Shown: piece after piece, positions 28,001 to 35,179 of the stretch | How the letters are laid out: every line of letters begins with the position of its first letter | How positions within the stretch are numbered: the stretch's first letter is position 1 | NCBI GenBank assembly: GCA_000169115.1 | Contig: AAVV01000005.1 | Location: forward strand, 124,001-188,000 | DNA: 64,000 bases | Origin: a marine gamma proteobacterium HTCC2080 | Lineage (GTDB): Bacteria > Pseudomonadota > Gammaproteobacteria > Pseudomonadales > Halieaceae | Direction of reading: 5' to 3' | Translations under genes and position numbers: made by a program | The notes under the pieces: model-generated | Told to the model about the DNA's origin: nothing | Seen by the model: only the letters and a program-made list of their open reading frames with translations | The model's database searches: none

Positions 28001-28324
28001 GCCGTCTCTATCAGAGACGAAGGCGATGCGTTTACCATCTGGGCTAAAAGTGGGTTGGAAATTCCATTCAATGCCTTCGGTAAGCGCAGTAACGCTGCCG
28101 CCCGATAGCGGCACACTGTACAGATCACCCAGCATGTCAAAAATCACTCGGGTCCCGTCGGGACTTACGTCCACGAATGACCAGGTCGTGGTCTCTGTTT
28201 CAATCGTGATGTCCCGCCACGGGCCGGGCGGGTTTAAAACGTCCCAGCTCTCTAGATTATCGGAAGCCCCATAGGTTTCCAATGCGAGTAGCACCGTGAC
28301 TAAAGTGAGTATATGTCGGTACAT
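25019..28324 (-). CDS. Exported TolB-like beta-propeller protein with C-terminal amidohydrolase domain
   Basis: 1101 residues with a signal peptide (YRHILTLVTVLLALETYGAS). Residues 50 to about 650 hold propeller repeats of the TolB/PD40 kind, marked by SPDG motifs (VSPDGTRVIF, FSPDGKRIAF, WSPDSQWIAV, PSPDGSKLAF, FSPDGEMVVY). From about 690 an amidohydrolase fold begins, with the metal-binding PGLIDAHAHGGMG, SIEHSLPI and IGAHGQREG, ending in GTIAEGKLADLAIIDG. The family is usually annotated as amidohydrolase with unknown substrate, possibly periplasmic peptides or cyclic amides. It appears as a single-gene unit. Confidence 0.88.
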   Translation of the reverse strand: MYRHILTLVTVLLALETYGASDNLESWDVLNPPGPWRDITIETETTTWSFVDVSPDGTRVIFDMLGDLYSVPLSGGSVTALTEGIEWNFQPTFSPDGKRIAFVSDRDGNDNIWVMDIDGSNVTQVTSERKHNLHNPAWSPDSQWIAVRKGTVSGRSIPSGEIWMYHVNGGSGIEVVDNTDGTRAQKSIAEPAFSPDGDYLYYSQDTTSGWVWQYNKDSTGEIFAIRRLDLTTGEIDTITGGPGGAVRPTPSPDGSKLAFVKRLPDFNSAIVIRDLTSGMETTVYDSLERDEQETAGSHGNTTAFEWLPNGRDLVFWTAGRIHRLNTETGDTKILPIQLSVTKKVRDTVRFPVEVAPDSVDSKMLRWAQLTPAGNSAIFGSMGHLYHSTIREDGAQKPARLTEQRDHFEYWPALSADGQQVVYTSWNDQDLGRVKVVSAKGGPSKTLVKTPGHYVQPKFSPDGEMVVYRKTTGGYLLSPLWSVEPGIYLVKTEGGTPIKISSAGHHPTFSADGSRVLFTTRGEKGLELHSVDHMGLDKRVIAQGEKVTSYAVSPDGNWLAFTEHFRVYVMPLTITGKPMVAQRAGGAVPVRGVSERAGEFLHWSADSQALHWSNGPALFTRNLTDAFTSLAPVDQEADDTAIAEPKIQSIDLSFSVAADKPNTLLALVGATVVTMQEADSQQQVLSDGVILIKENRITAVGVRGEINIPSNAKIVDVSGKTVIPGLIDAHAHGGMGSEEIIPQQNWMQLSNLAFGVTSIHDPSNDTSEIFTHAEMQRAGLILGPRTWSTGTILYGANAPGATTEVHSLEDAEFHVERLRSSGAISVKSYNQLARSARQQIIEAADQQGIMVVPEGGMKFQHNMNHLIDGHTSIEHSLPIADIYDDVVQLWSQVGTGYVPTFVVSYGGLMGEEYWYDRTDVWLNERLMRYSPKQFVEPRSMRRPKAPDHHYNHINVAKTAKKLRDNGVRVMIGAHGQREGLAPHWEMWMMVQGGFTPWEALRGATYDAAIHLGMDADVGTIAEGKLADLAIIDGNVLEDIRLSEYVSHTVLNGRLFSTDTMDEIVTGGRTSAPLFFHQTGGQQLPAGTLEALEAKRARHHWRH

Positions 28325-28550
28325 GAGATGACTCCGGGCAACATTTCGATGCTGGTTAGTTGGGCAAGAATAATATCGATGGTGCTTGCTTTAGCAAGGG
28401 CTATGAGTAAACGTTTTTTTAACGGTTTTGGGTGCATTCATGATCTATGTCACGTCGTCTCTTTGGTCTTGCTATGCGGCGGTCTGCAAGTGATGCGGCG
28501 AATTAGGGTTTCAATAAAATTGAGACGATTATCGCACGCAGTCGCAAGCT

Positions 28551-30173
28551 CTAGGAGGTGCTCCTGGCATTTGCTGAGCGCCAAGCCTCGACAGCTATTG
28601 CGGTTGCTGGGTCAATGACCTCCAAGCCCTCACCGTGCTCCAGCATCGTCAAAATTTGTCGGCCGATAACCTTACCCAATTCAACACCCCATTGGTCAAA
28701 GGCATTAATGCCAAGTAAGCGCGAGAGAAAAAATGTTTTGTGTTCATAAGCCGCGATCAGCGCCCCCAAAATTTCGGGGGTGAGAGATTCAAAGTAGATC
28801 AGCGAGTGGGAATGGTTGCCAGGCATTTCGTAATGTGGAGCAAAGCTTTCGGGTTGCCCCCTCTCCGCAGCAAGTTGCTGTGCCGCCGATTTATCTCGGC
28901 CTACCAATAAGGCTCGGCTCTGGGCCAAAGCATTGGCGGCTAGTTTACGCTGAGCATCGAGGTCCTTTTCTTTGTGACTGAGGGGCAAAATAATGTCGGC
29001 GGTAAAGCGACGATTTCCCTGGTGCAACAGTTGGTAGTAACTGTGTTGGCCAATGGTTCCTGCAGATCCCCAGAGAACCGGGGCGCTGGGTAGGGTTAAG
29101 GCAGAGCCAGAGAGATCGACGCGTTTGCCATTGCTCTCCATCGATAGCTGTTGCAAGAAGTCGGGGAGTTTTTCGAGAGCTTGAGCGTAAGGTAAAACGA
29201 CATGGGTGTCGGTCTTCAGATAAACAGTGTTCCAGAATTCGAGTAGCGCCATCATTAGAGGCAGGTTGTTTTTGTCATGGCTGCCGAGAGTGTGAATATC
29301 CATTTCGTGAGCACCGGTGAGCAGGCGCAGAAATGTTTCCCACCCAGACTGAAGTGCTATCGAGAGTCCAACGGCAGACCAAAGGGAGTAGCGGCCGCCG
29401 ACCCAATCCCACATAGGAAAACAATTTTCGGGGCTGATACCAAAACGGCTGGCGCCTTCGAGGTTTGTCGTAACGGCAACCATATGTTTATTGACGTCAG
29501 TGTCTTTCGCGCCGGCGGCCAGCAACCAGGCCCTCGCCCTCAAGGCGTTGGTGAGGGTTTCTTCTGTCGTGAAGGATTTCGAGCAAATAATGAAGAGTGT
29601 CGATTGGGGGTCTAAGCTAGCTAGGGTTTCATCAAGATCTTGGGGGTCCACATTGGCGACAAAATGGCTCTTCATAAGATCGGTCTCAGTACGCAGTGCT
29701 CGACATACCACTTTGGGACCAAAATCCGAGCCCCCGATTCCAATGTTGACCACATCGGTGAATCGATTCGCACCAAAGCCACTCCAGGCCCCGCTATGAA
29801 TTTTTGCTACTAGCTGTGCCAGTTTGCTATTTGTTGCATGCACCTCAGCATATAGCTCAGGACTTTCCTCCTTGCGGGTGCCGCGTAGAAGCGTATGTAA
29901 GGCGGCACGTTCCTCGGTAATGTTAATAGCGTCACCTCGGGTTAACGCCTCGAAGTCTGCAGCGAGTGCCGATTGCTGCGCGATCTCCAGCAGTCGCTGG
30001 CGGCTTGGTGCGTCGATATGATGTTTGCTGTAATCCAACACGAGCCCGTTAGAGGTACATCGAAAGTCAGACGCGCGGTTAGCGTCACCCTCAAAGCACT
30101 CGGTGACACGGCGGGTAGCTATTTGATTGGCCAAACTTTGAAGTTCAGGGTCAATGTTCATGATGCTCGACAT
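28551..30173 (-). CDS. pgi: Glucose-6-phosphate isomerase
   Basis: 540 residues, the usual length. Signatures present: NIGIGGSDFGPKVV, ICSKSFTTEETLTNA, FPMWDWVGGRYSLWSAVGLSIAL, HQGNRRFTAD and the C-terminal FDQWGVELGKVIGRQI. It interconverts glucose 6-phosphate and fructose 6-phosphate. The start is five bases after the stop of the ROK kinase, so the kinase's fructose 6-phosphate could be passed directly to Pgi and on into the Entner-Doudoroff pathway. Genes 28325-28550 are absent; that 226-base gap shows nothing. Confidence 0.95.
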   Translation of the reverse strand: MSSIMNIDPELQSLANQIATRRVTECFEGDANRASDFRCTSNGLVLDYSKHHIDAPSRQRLLEIAQQSALAADFEALTRGDAINITEERAALHTLLRGTRKEESPELYAEVHATNSKLAQLVAKIHSGAWSGFGANRFTDVVNIGIGGSDFGPKVVCRALRTETDLMKSHFVANVDPQDLDETLASLDPQSTLFIICSKSFTTEETLTNALRARAWLLAAGAKDTDVNKHMVAVTTNLEGASRFGISPENCFPMWDWVGGRYSLWSAVGLSIALQSGWETFLRLLTGAHEMDIHTLGSHDKNNLPLMMALLEFWNTVYLKTDTHVVLPYAQALEKLPDFLQQLSMESNGKRVDLSGSALTLPSAPVLWGSAGTIGQHSYYQLLHQGNRRFTADIILPLSHKEKDLDAQRKLAANALAQSRALLVGRDKSAAQQLAAERGQPESFAPHYEMPGNHSHSLIYFESLTPEILGALIAAYEHKTFFLSRLLGINAFDQWGVELGKVIGRQILTMLEHGEGLEVIDPATAIAVEAWRSANARSTS

Positions 30174-30178
30174 GGAAT

Positions 30179-31081
30179 TTATTCCTTGGAATATTGTTTT
30201 TGGTGAAAGCCCTGAGCCAGTAGGGCGGCGCCGACGAGCCCGGAGGAAAAGGGGTATGCGGGGGCTCTAATGAGCTGTTTTATTGCGGCTTCAGATTCAA
30301 ATCGTGGCAGGTAGTGGTTGATCATTGTTCGCAACTCTAGTCTTACCTTGGCCAAAAGCGATGGGGTTTGCATTACGCCGCCCCCTAGTATGATGGTATC
30401 GGGAGTAATTGTCAGAAGCAGATTCATGCACATTTGTGCTAAGTAATTCGCCTGCAATTTTTGCCCAGAATGGTTTTCTCCAAGCGTACTTAAATTGCTT
30501 CCCCAGCGCTGTTCAATGGCTGGGCCAGAAGCTAAACCCTCCAGACAGTTACCGTGAAAAGAACATGAACCATTTGGCATTGGGTCATTGGGATTGACCG
30601 TGATTCTCATGTGACCTATTTCCGGATGAAATTGCCCTTGCTCTATCTGATTATTGATAACGATACCGCCGCCAATACCTGTGCCGATGGTGACATAAAT
30701 GACGCGCTCACAGCCTCGGGCTGAACCCAAAATTGACTCTGCAAGAGCAGCTGCGTTGACATCAGTGGTTACCGCTACTGGAACTTGAAATTCAGCAAAT
30801 TCTTCTGTGAAATTTACGTTCTCCCAATGGGGCTTCGTTGTCGGGCCAATCACGCCATAAGTATTGTTATTCGGATCTATGCCTAGCGGGCCGAATGAGC
30901 CTATTCCAATAGCGCTAAAGGCATTTTTTTTATGCTCGGCGCGCAGGTAGTCGAGAAGCTGGGGGAGGGTTTCATCTGGAGTAGTAGTTGCAATGCGGGT
31001 GTATTGCTCGGTAATCGACGCTGGACTACCGACGGCGGCAAAAAACTTAGTGCCGCCCCCTTCAATGGCGGCTACGCGCAT
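30179..31081 (-). CDS. ROK family sugar kinase, probably fructokinase
   Basis: 300 residues. The phosphate-binding start VAAIEGGGTKFFAAVGSP, TIGTGIGGGIVINNQI and the ROK signature with zinc ligands HPEIGHMRI then CSFHGNCLEGLASGPAIEQRWG are all visible. Proteins with this pattern are mostly fructokinases of the Mak/ScrK-like kind, though glucose or mannose is possible. It is the first gene of a pair with pgi, which favours fructose as substrate. The next gene upstream is divergent, 102 bases away. Confidence 0.88.
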   Translation of the reverse strand: MRVAAIEGGGTKFFAAVGSPASITEQYTRIATTTPDETLPQLLDYLRAEHKKNAFSAIGIGSFGPLGIDPNNNTYGVIGPTTKPHWENVNFTEEFAEFQVPVAVTTDVNAAALAESILGSARGCERVIYVTIGTGIGGGIVINNQIEQGQFHPEIGHMRITVNPNDPMPNGSCSFHGNCLEGLASGPAIEQRWGSNLSTLGENHSGQKLQANYLAQMCMNLLLTITPDTIILGGGVMQTPSLLAKVRLELRTMINHYLPRFESEAAIKQLIRAPAYPFSSGLVGAALLAQGFHQKQYSKE

Positions 31082-31183
31082 ATGTTTTGGTGCGGGCAGC
31101 GATAAATAGTCATTCAGGCTTGCTCATATACTCTAAAAGCTCCATCGTTCATTAATAGAATAACAAAACAGGTTCACCAAGGT

Positions 31184-31945
31184 ATGAAAGCTATTTTTAT
31201 CACGGGTGCTGCACAGGGTATTGGGTTGGCTATTGCCCGACTATTCGCTGAGAAGGGCTGGCTGGTAGGGTTGTACGATATTAACGAAAATCTCTGCAAG
31301 GATCATTTACGAGACCCTTTGCTTCACCGTGCGGTCGCGGGTTTCTGTGATGTGACCGATTCCGACTCTGTTGCTGCGGCATTGGCAGCATTTACGGACG
31401 CTAGTGGTGGAAAACTTGATGTCTTGGTTAACAATGCCGGAGTGTTATCAGCCGGTGATTTTTCGGAAATGTCCTCATCCAATATCAACGCCATGATCGC
31501 AGTCAACATTGGTGGTCTGACCACGGTTTCCCATCAAGCGTTCCCTTATTTGCGGGATACCGAAGATGCGGTAGTGCTCAATCTATGTTCCGCGAGCAGC
31601 ATTCACGGTATCCCTTGGTTGGGTGTGTATAGCGCGAGTAAATTTTATGTGGACGGCTTAACACAGGCTCTTGCTATTGAGTGGCAGGATCACGATATAC
31701 ACGTGACTTGTCTCAAACCACCTCCAATTAACACGGCCATGGGGCATCAGCTCGACAGCCGTCATACAAAAAAAATGCCCATCAATATGCAGGTAGAGCA
31801 AGTTGCGGATGAAGCTTTCGCTGCAATTGTTGAGCGTAAGCCCCATCGAATTTTGGGTCGCAACACAAAGGCCTGGTACGTTGTTAACGGTTTACTGCCC
31901 GCGTCATTGCGAAGTCGATTGACTCGTTACATCACGGGTGCGTAA
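31184..31945 (+). CDS. Short-chain dehydrogenase/reductase
   Basis: 253 residues, classical SDR length. Visible: FITGAAQGIGLAIARLFAEKG (TGxxxGIG cofactor loop), VLVNNAGVLSAG, LNLCSASSIHG with the catalytic serine and VYSASKFYVDGLTQAL with the YxxxK pair. The aspartate in GLYDINENL suggests NAD(H) as cofactor. The substrate is unknown. A membrane protein of the DUF2269 kind follows 35 bases downstream, so both are probably co-transcribed. This pair sits at the left flank of the photosynthesis genes. Confidence 0.88.
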   Translation: MKAIFITGAAQGIGLAIARLFAEKGWLVGLYDINENLCKDHLRDPLLHRAVAGFCDVTDSDSVAAALAAFTDASGGKLDVLVNNAGVLSAGDFSEMSSSNINAMIAVNIGGLTTVSHQAFPYLRDTEDAVVLNLCSASSIHGIPWLGVYSASKFYVDGLTQALAIEWQDHDIHVTCLKPPPINTAMGHQLDSRHTKKMPINMQVEQVADEAFAAIVERKPHRILGRNTKAWYVVNGLLPASLRSRLTRYITGA

Positions 31946-31980
31946 AGCGAATTTTTTAAAATGAAAAGAGGACGGAGCCT

Positions 31981-32487
31981 ATGCGTAAAGCCCTGAAATT
32001 TTTGCATACCCTGGGCGGCGTTGGCCTGCTGGGAACTTTTATGACCTTAGTCATTGTTCTAGCGCTCTTGCCAGACCCCTTACAAGATATTCATGGCTAC
32101 GCAGCGCTGACTGAGCTTGTCGACCGATTGGCTCGCTGGGTTCTATTGCCGTCTCTTGCAATCACCCTAGTGTCCGGTTTGCTGTCTATTGGCGCGGTCA
32201 CAGCGTTTCACAGCGCCGGCTGGGCCTGGCTGAAATTAGCCACTGGAGTCGTAATGTTTGAAGGTACGCTGCTTGCCGTTCAAGGCCCCATTCAGCGGGA
32301 GGCGAATCTTACACGCCAGTTTTTAAACGGTGATCTTGAGGCGACTGTAATGGCGACTAGCTTTGACACCATTAGTTACTCGATTATTGTGTTGGGGAGT
32401 GTTGCTTTAGCCAACGTGGTTCTCGGAATTTGGCGCCCCAGGTTGGGCAGGCGCAAACTGGTATCAGCCCAAGTCGCGGAAGAGTAG
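31981..32487 (+). CDS. DUF2269-like integral membrane protein
   Basis: 168 residues with four hydrophobic stretches (around 12-32, 50-72, 82-100 and 128-150). The start RKALKFLHTLGGVGLLGTF looks like the DUF2269 family, whose function is unknown. A ribosome site (GAGGACGGAG) precedes the ATG. Its last 24 bases overlap the 3' end of the BLUF gene on the other strand (convergent). It follows the SDR gene. Confidence 0.7.
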   Translation: MRKALKFLHTLGGVGLLGTFMTLVIVLALLPDPLQDIHGYAALTELVDRLARWVLLPSLAITLVSGLLSIGAVTAFHSAGWAWLKLATGVVMFEGTLLAVQGPIQREANLTRQFLNGDLEATVMATSFDTISYSIIVLGSVALANVVLGIWRPRLGRRKLVSAQVAEE

Positions 32488-32943
32488 GGCGAGTCGTTCG
32501 CCGCGGCTCAGTGCCTTCAAAAACGCTCTGGGCTCCTCGTCACTGTCGAAAAAATTGGAGTAGCCTCTGAGCATTGATACGTCAATGCCATCGAGGTCTA
32601 AAAACCCCATTTGCCAGTTGCTGAATTCTCTTGCTTCAAGGGGCTCATCAAAAAGGACTTCCACACCTTCGTGCCGCTGGTCCCTCATAATATTGTTAAA
32701 CGTTTCCTGAACTCTGGCGCGGGACCCCTCGATCACCTGAAAAAATGATTGGTTTTTGTGCAACAGTAATCCTGAGATATTGCGGCTTTCGTTCAGCCCT
32801 CGGACTTCGGTGAGCAGGCTAATGAGGTCGGCGGCCTTCATGTCGCGAGTCTGTGTGCTGACGTAGGCGAGGTGGATGAGCTCGTCATCAGAAGTGCCTG
32901 AGACTTCGTTCTCTGGACGGATGTTTATGCTGTCGCTGCACAT
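32464..32943 (-). CDS. BLUF-domain blue-light sensor
   Basis: 159 residues from the ATG at 32943, which has GGAGG eight bases upstream; a GTG at 32958 is the alternative. A single BLUF domain fills residues 25 to about 125: LIHLAYVSTQTRDM contains the photoactive tyrosine, SGLLLHKNQSFFQVIEG the key glutamine, and FSNWQMGFLDLD the tryptophan/methionine segment. It binds FAD and would signal through protein contacts, having no attached output domain except a short C-terminal helix region. It is divergent from acsF with about 220 bases between; in Rhodobacter the BLUF protein AppA antagonises PpsR, and a ppsR gene is present 9 kb away. Confidence 0.92.
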   Translation of the reverse strand: MCSDSINIRPENEVSGTSDDELIHLAYVSTQTRDMKAADLISLLTEVRGLNESRNISGLLLHKNQSFFQVIEGSRARVQETFNNIMRDQRHEGVEVLFDEPLEAREFSNWQMGFLDLDGIDVSMLRGYSNFFDSDEEPRAFLKALSRGERLALLFRDLG

Positions 32944-33083
32944 GGGTGAAGCCTCCACAAAAATTGGATTTGACCCCGGCTTGGGATTAACCGTTGGTCA
33001 ACTGTCTTCCCCCCACCCGATTAAAGGCAGCAATTTCCCCCTTGAAGACACTACGCAAGTAAACTAAACTAGACAAGTCTTTT

Positions 33084-33107
33084 TGTAATAAAAAAGTGAC
33101 ATATAAT
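33084..33107 (+). promoter_or_regulatory. Probable PpsR operator and -10 box of acsF
   Basis: TGTAATAAAAAAGTGACA at 33084-33101 fits the PpsR/CrtJ palindrome TGT-N12-ACA exactly. It is followed immediately by TATAAT (33102-33107), a perfect -10 hexamer, 56 bases before the acsF start. A repressor bound here would cover the promoter. The core is nearly the same as the site before bchF. The BLUF gene lies on the other side, so the site could also act on it. Confidence 0.7.
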
Positions 33108-33162
33108 GTGGGAAGCAGCTTTTCTCACGCCATCGTGGCCTCGGGGGGCCAAAGGAGCGCAC

Positions 33163-34218
33163 ATGGCAACTACAACCGCAGTAAATGAATCGACGCAACA
33201 GGCGTTGGAGAACCGACTATTGGCGCCGAAATTCTATCGGACCGATTACAAAGCCATGAATACGTTAGATGTTTCGCCGGTGCGGCGAGAATGGGACGTG
33301 ATGATGGCGAATTTTGAGGAAGACAAAAATCGCGCGCACTTTAAGCAAAGTATCGAGTTTGATCCGGAATCACTCGATGTAGACATGGATCTCAAACGAG
33401 ACTTTCTTGATTTCCTGGTCAGCTCAATCACATCTGAATATTCAGGCTGTGTCTTGTATCAAGAGATTGAGAAGAATGTAGACAACCCAGATGTTTCCAA
33501 ACTAATGCGATATATGGCCAGGGACGAGTCGCGGCATGCTGGCTTTATAAACCGAGCACTCAAGCAGCTGGGTGTCGCGGTAGACCTTAGTGTTTTGAAG
33601 CAAACCAAGGAATACCATTATTTTCGCCCTAAGTTCATTTACTACGCTACATACCTCTCAGAAAAAATTGGGTATGCGCGTTACATAACGATTTATCGTC
33701 ATTTACAGCGCAACCCACAAAATCAGTTTCACCCCATTTTTAATTGGTTTGAACGTTGGTGTAATGATGAGTACGCCCACGGTGAGGCCTTCGCCTTGTT
33801 GATGCGCTCTGATCCGAAGCTACTGCGAGGTCATAACAAGCTGTGGATACGCTTTTTCCTACTGGCCGTTTATTCGACAATGTATGTGCGCGATCATTCT
33901 CGCCCGAAGTTGTATCAGGCGTTCGGTATGGACCCCACCAAGTTCGACTATCAGGTATTTGATATTACGAGCGAAATTTCTCAACAAGTATTTCCTATGA
34001 CGTTGAACACCGACGATCCTCGGTTTCGACGTGGTATGGAGCGCCTGCTATTCCTCAGTGAAAAAGCCGAGGGCTTGCGGGCCAAAGGTGGTCTTATTAA
34101 CAAGTGTCTCAGATTGGGTGTTATGGCCCAGTCAGGCCTCACCTTTGCGCGGCTGTACTGTTTGCCAACAAAGCCAAATACGCTACCCGACCAGGTTTGT
34201 ATGACTCCCGCCTGGTAG
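33163..34218 (+). CDS. acsF: Magnesium-protoporphyrin IX monomethyl ester oxidative cyclase, aerobic
   Basis: 351 residues from the ATG at 33163, preceded by AAAGGAG. The di-iron ligand motifs are visible: DESRHAGF (residues about 124-131) and CNDEYAHGEAF (about 203-213), with the first ligand in SSITSEYSG. It forms ring E of bacteriochlorophyll using molecular oxygen, consistent with an aerobic phototroph. A five-pair hairpin (TGGCC/GGCCA, 33136-33151) ends exactly where the ribosome site begins and might affect translation. It appears to be the only gene on its transcript, driven by the promoter above. Confidence 0.95.
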   Translation: MATTTAVNESTQQALENRLLAPKFYRTDYKAMNTLDVSPVRREWDVMMANFEEDKNRAHFKQSIEFDPESLDVDMDLKRDFLDFLVSSITSEYSGCVLYQEIEKNVDNPDVSKLMRYMARDESRHAGFINRALKQLGVAVDLSVLKQTKEYHYFRPKFIYYATYLSEKIGYARYITIYRHLQRNPQNQFHPIFNWFERWCNDEYAHGEAFALLMRSDPKLLRGHNKLWIRFFLLAVYSTMYVRDHSRPKLYQAFGMDPTKFDYQVFDITSEISQQVFPMTLNTDDPRFRRGMERLLFLSEKAEGLRAKGGLINKCLRLGVMAQSGLTFARLYCLPTKPNTLPDQVCMTPAW

Positions 34219-34340
34219 GCAGAGTATTGCTATCGAACGCATTATCATCGCTTATATCAGTGCAGCGGCCTTGCCTCGTTGATGGTTCGTTCGGTAATGA
34301 TGTTAAATCGCTTCAAAGCAAAACCGATTATCGGTAGCTA

Positions 34341-34369
34341 GAGGCCTGAGGCAGAATGCCTTAGGTCTC
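34341..34369 (+). terminator. Strong hairpin after acsF, possible terminator
   Basis: Two 13-base arms (34341-34353 and 34357-34369) pair along their whole length around a three-base loop, with two G-T pairs. No T-run follows, so intrinsic termination is uncertain; it may instead protect the acsF mRNA end. It lies 122 bases after the acsF stop. Confidence 0.45.
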
Positions 34370-35179
34370 AGATTGTTCATGCGCGGATCCCTTTCAGGGG
34401 ATTGTTATGCGGCTGCTGATTGGATTTGTGAGTGATCGGGTTTGTAAGCGATCGGAGCCGGTTCTTGCCTAAATTCTTGAAATCAATTCTGCACGCGCAT
34501 TGCGGCTTGGCCTGTGTGGACGCACCATGACGGTGGCATTCTCCATGCTGTAATTTTGCTGGGCTGGCACTGTCTTCGCTTGTCAATAGGTCTAACATTT
34601 ACGGATTATCCTGTTGCCTTGAGAGCATCGTCACAGCCCCGATGCACACATGTCCGGCGGCCCAAGATTTTGTGACTGTATTGCCGCGTCCTCTCCTTGG
34701 ATTGGGCTGCTCAAGCGGGAGTTACCGACACGGTTTTGTTAGTTTCCAACACTGACAAAGGACGCTGGTCGTTCCCATTTGTATCCTCCGCAACAAGTTG
34801 CGAACAACTTCAAGGGTGCCTGTCACGCTGAAAACTGGCAGCGTTTTGACAAACGCATTATAGTTAACCTGTTACCTAATTTTGGCCGATTGTCGGAAAC
34901 GTTAGGTTGGCAACAGGGTGCTTGTTAGTAGGATCTACGATAAAACCCTAGGTGCTGTCTCGGCAGCGCTCGCGGAGGAACAGTTGGCAGTGCGGGGCCT
35001 GGTGGCAAAAGGCGACTGCGGATTAGTAACATATAAAGCCACCGAGTCGCGTATGAATCAGGCCGCTGGGAGAACAGCGATCAACCCAGTGCCCTTGCCG
35101 GTCCGTCGGGTCTGGAGCAACAAGCCATTCTTACCGTACAAAAGTAGCACGTAGCGCAGATAGCGGAGATTAGTGTCCT
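34370..35179. other. Gene-free stretch with repeats before the flavoprotein gene
   Basis: About 810 bases without a convincing gene between acsF and the flavin hydroxylase. It holds a 16-base tandem repeat (TTTGTGAGTGATCGGG then TTTGTAAGCGATCGGA, 34425-34456), a small hairpin AAGTTG/CAACTT with a CGAA loop near 34795, and a nested stem-loop at 34868-34917. Short frames such as 34918-35154 have no recognisable content. The stretch may be debris of a past insertion. Confidence 0.5.
34868..34917 (+). other. Nested stem-loop element
   Basis: Outer arms CCTGTT (34868-34873) and AACAGG (34912-34917), then ACCTAA (34874-34879) with TTAGGT (34902-34907) after a four-base bulge, and an inner CCGA/TCGG hairpin (34886-34896). 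In total 16 base pairs form in 50 bases. It lies 262 bases before the flavoprotein gene. It could be an RNA leader element, an operator or a terminal repeat of a lost mobile element; the sequence alone does not decide. Confidence 0.4.

Noticed and set aside
34918-35154. Possible 78-residue protein before the flavin hydroxylase
   Set aside because: No ribosome site, no recognisable motif, and it begins inside the nested stem-loop element.
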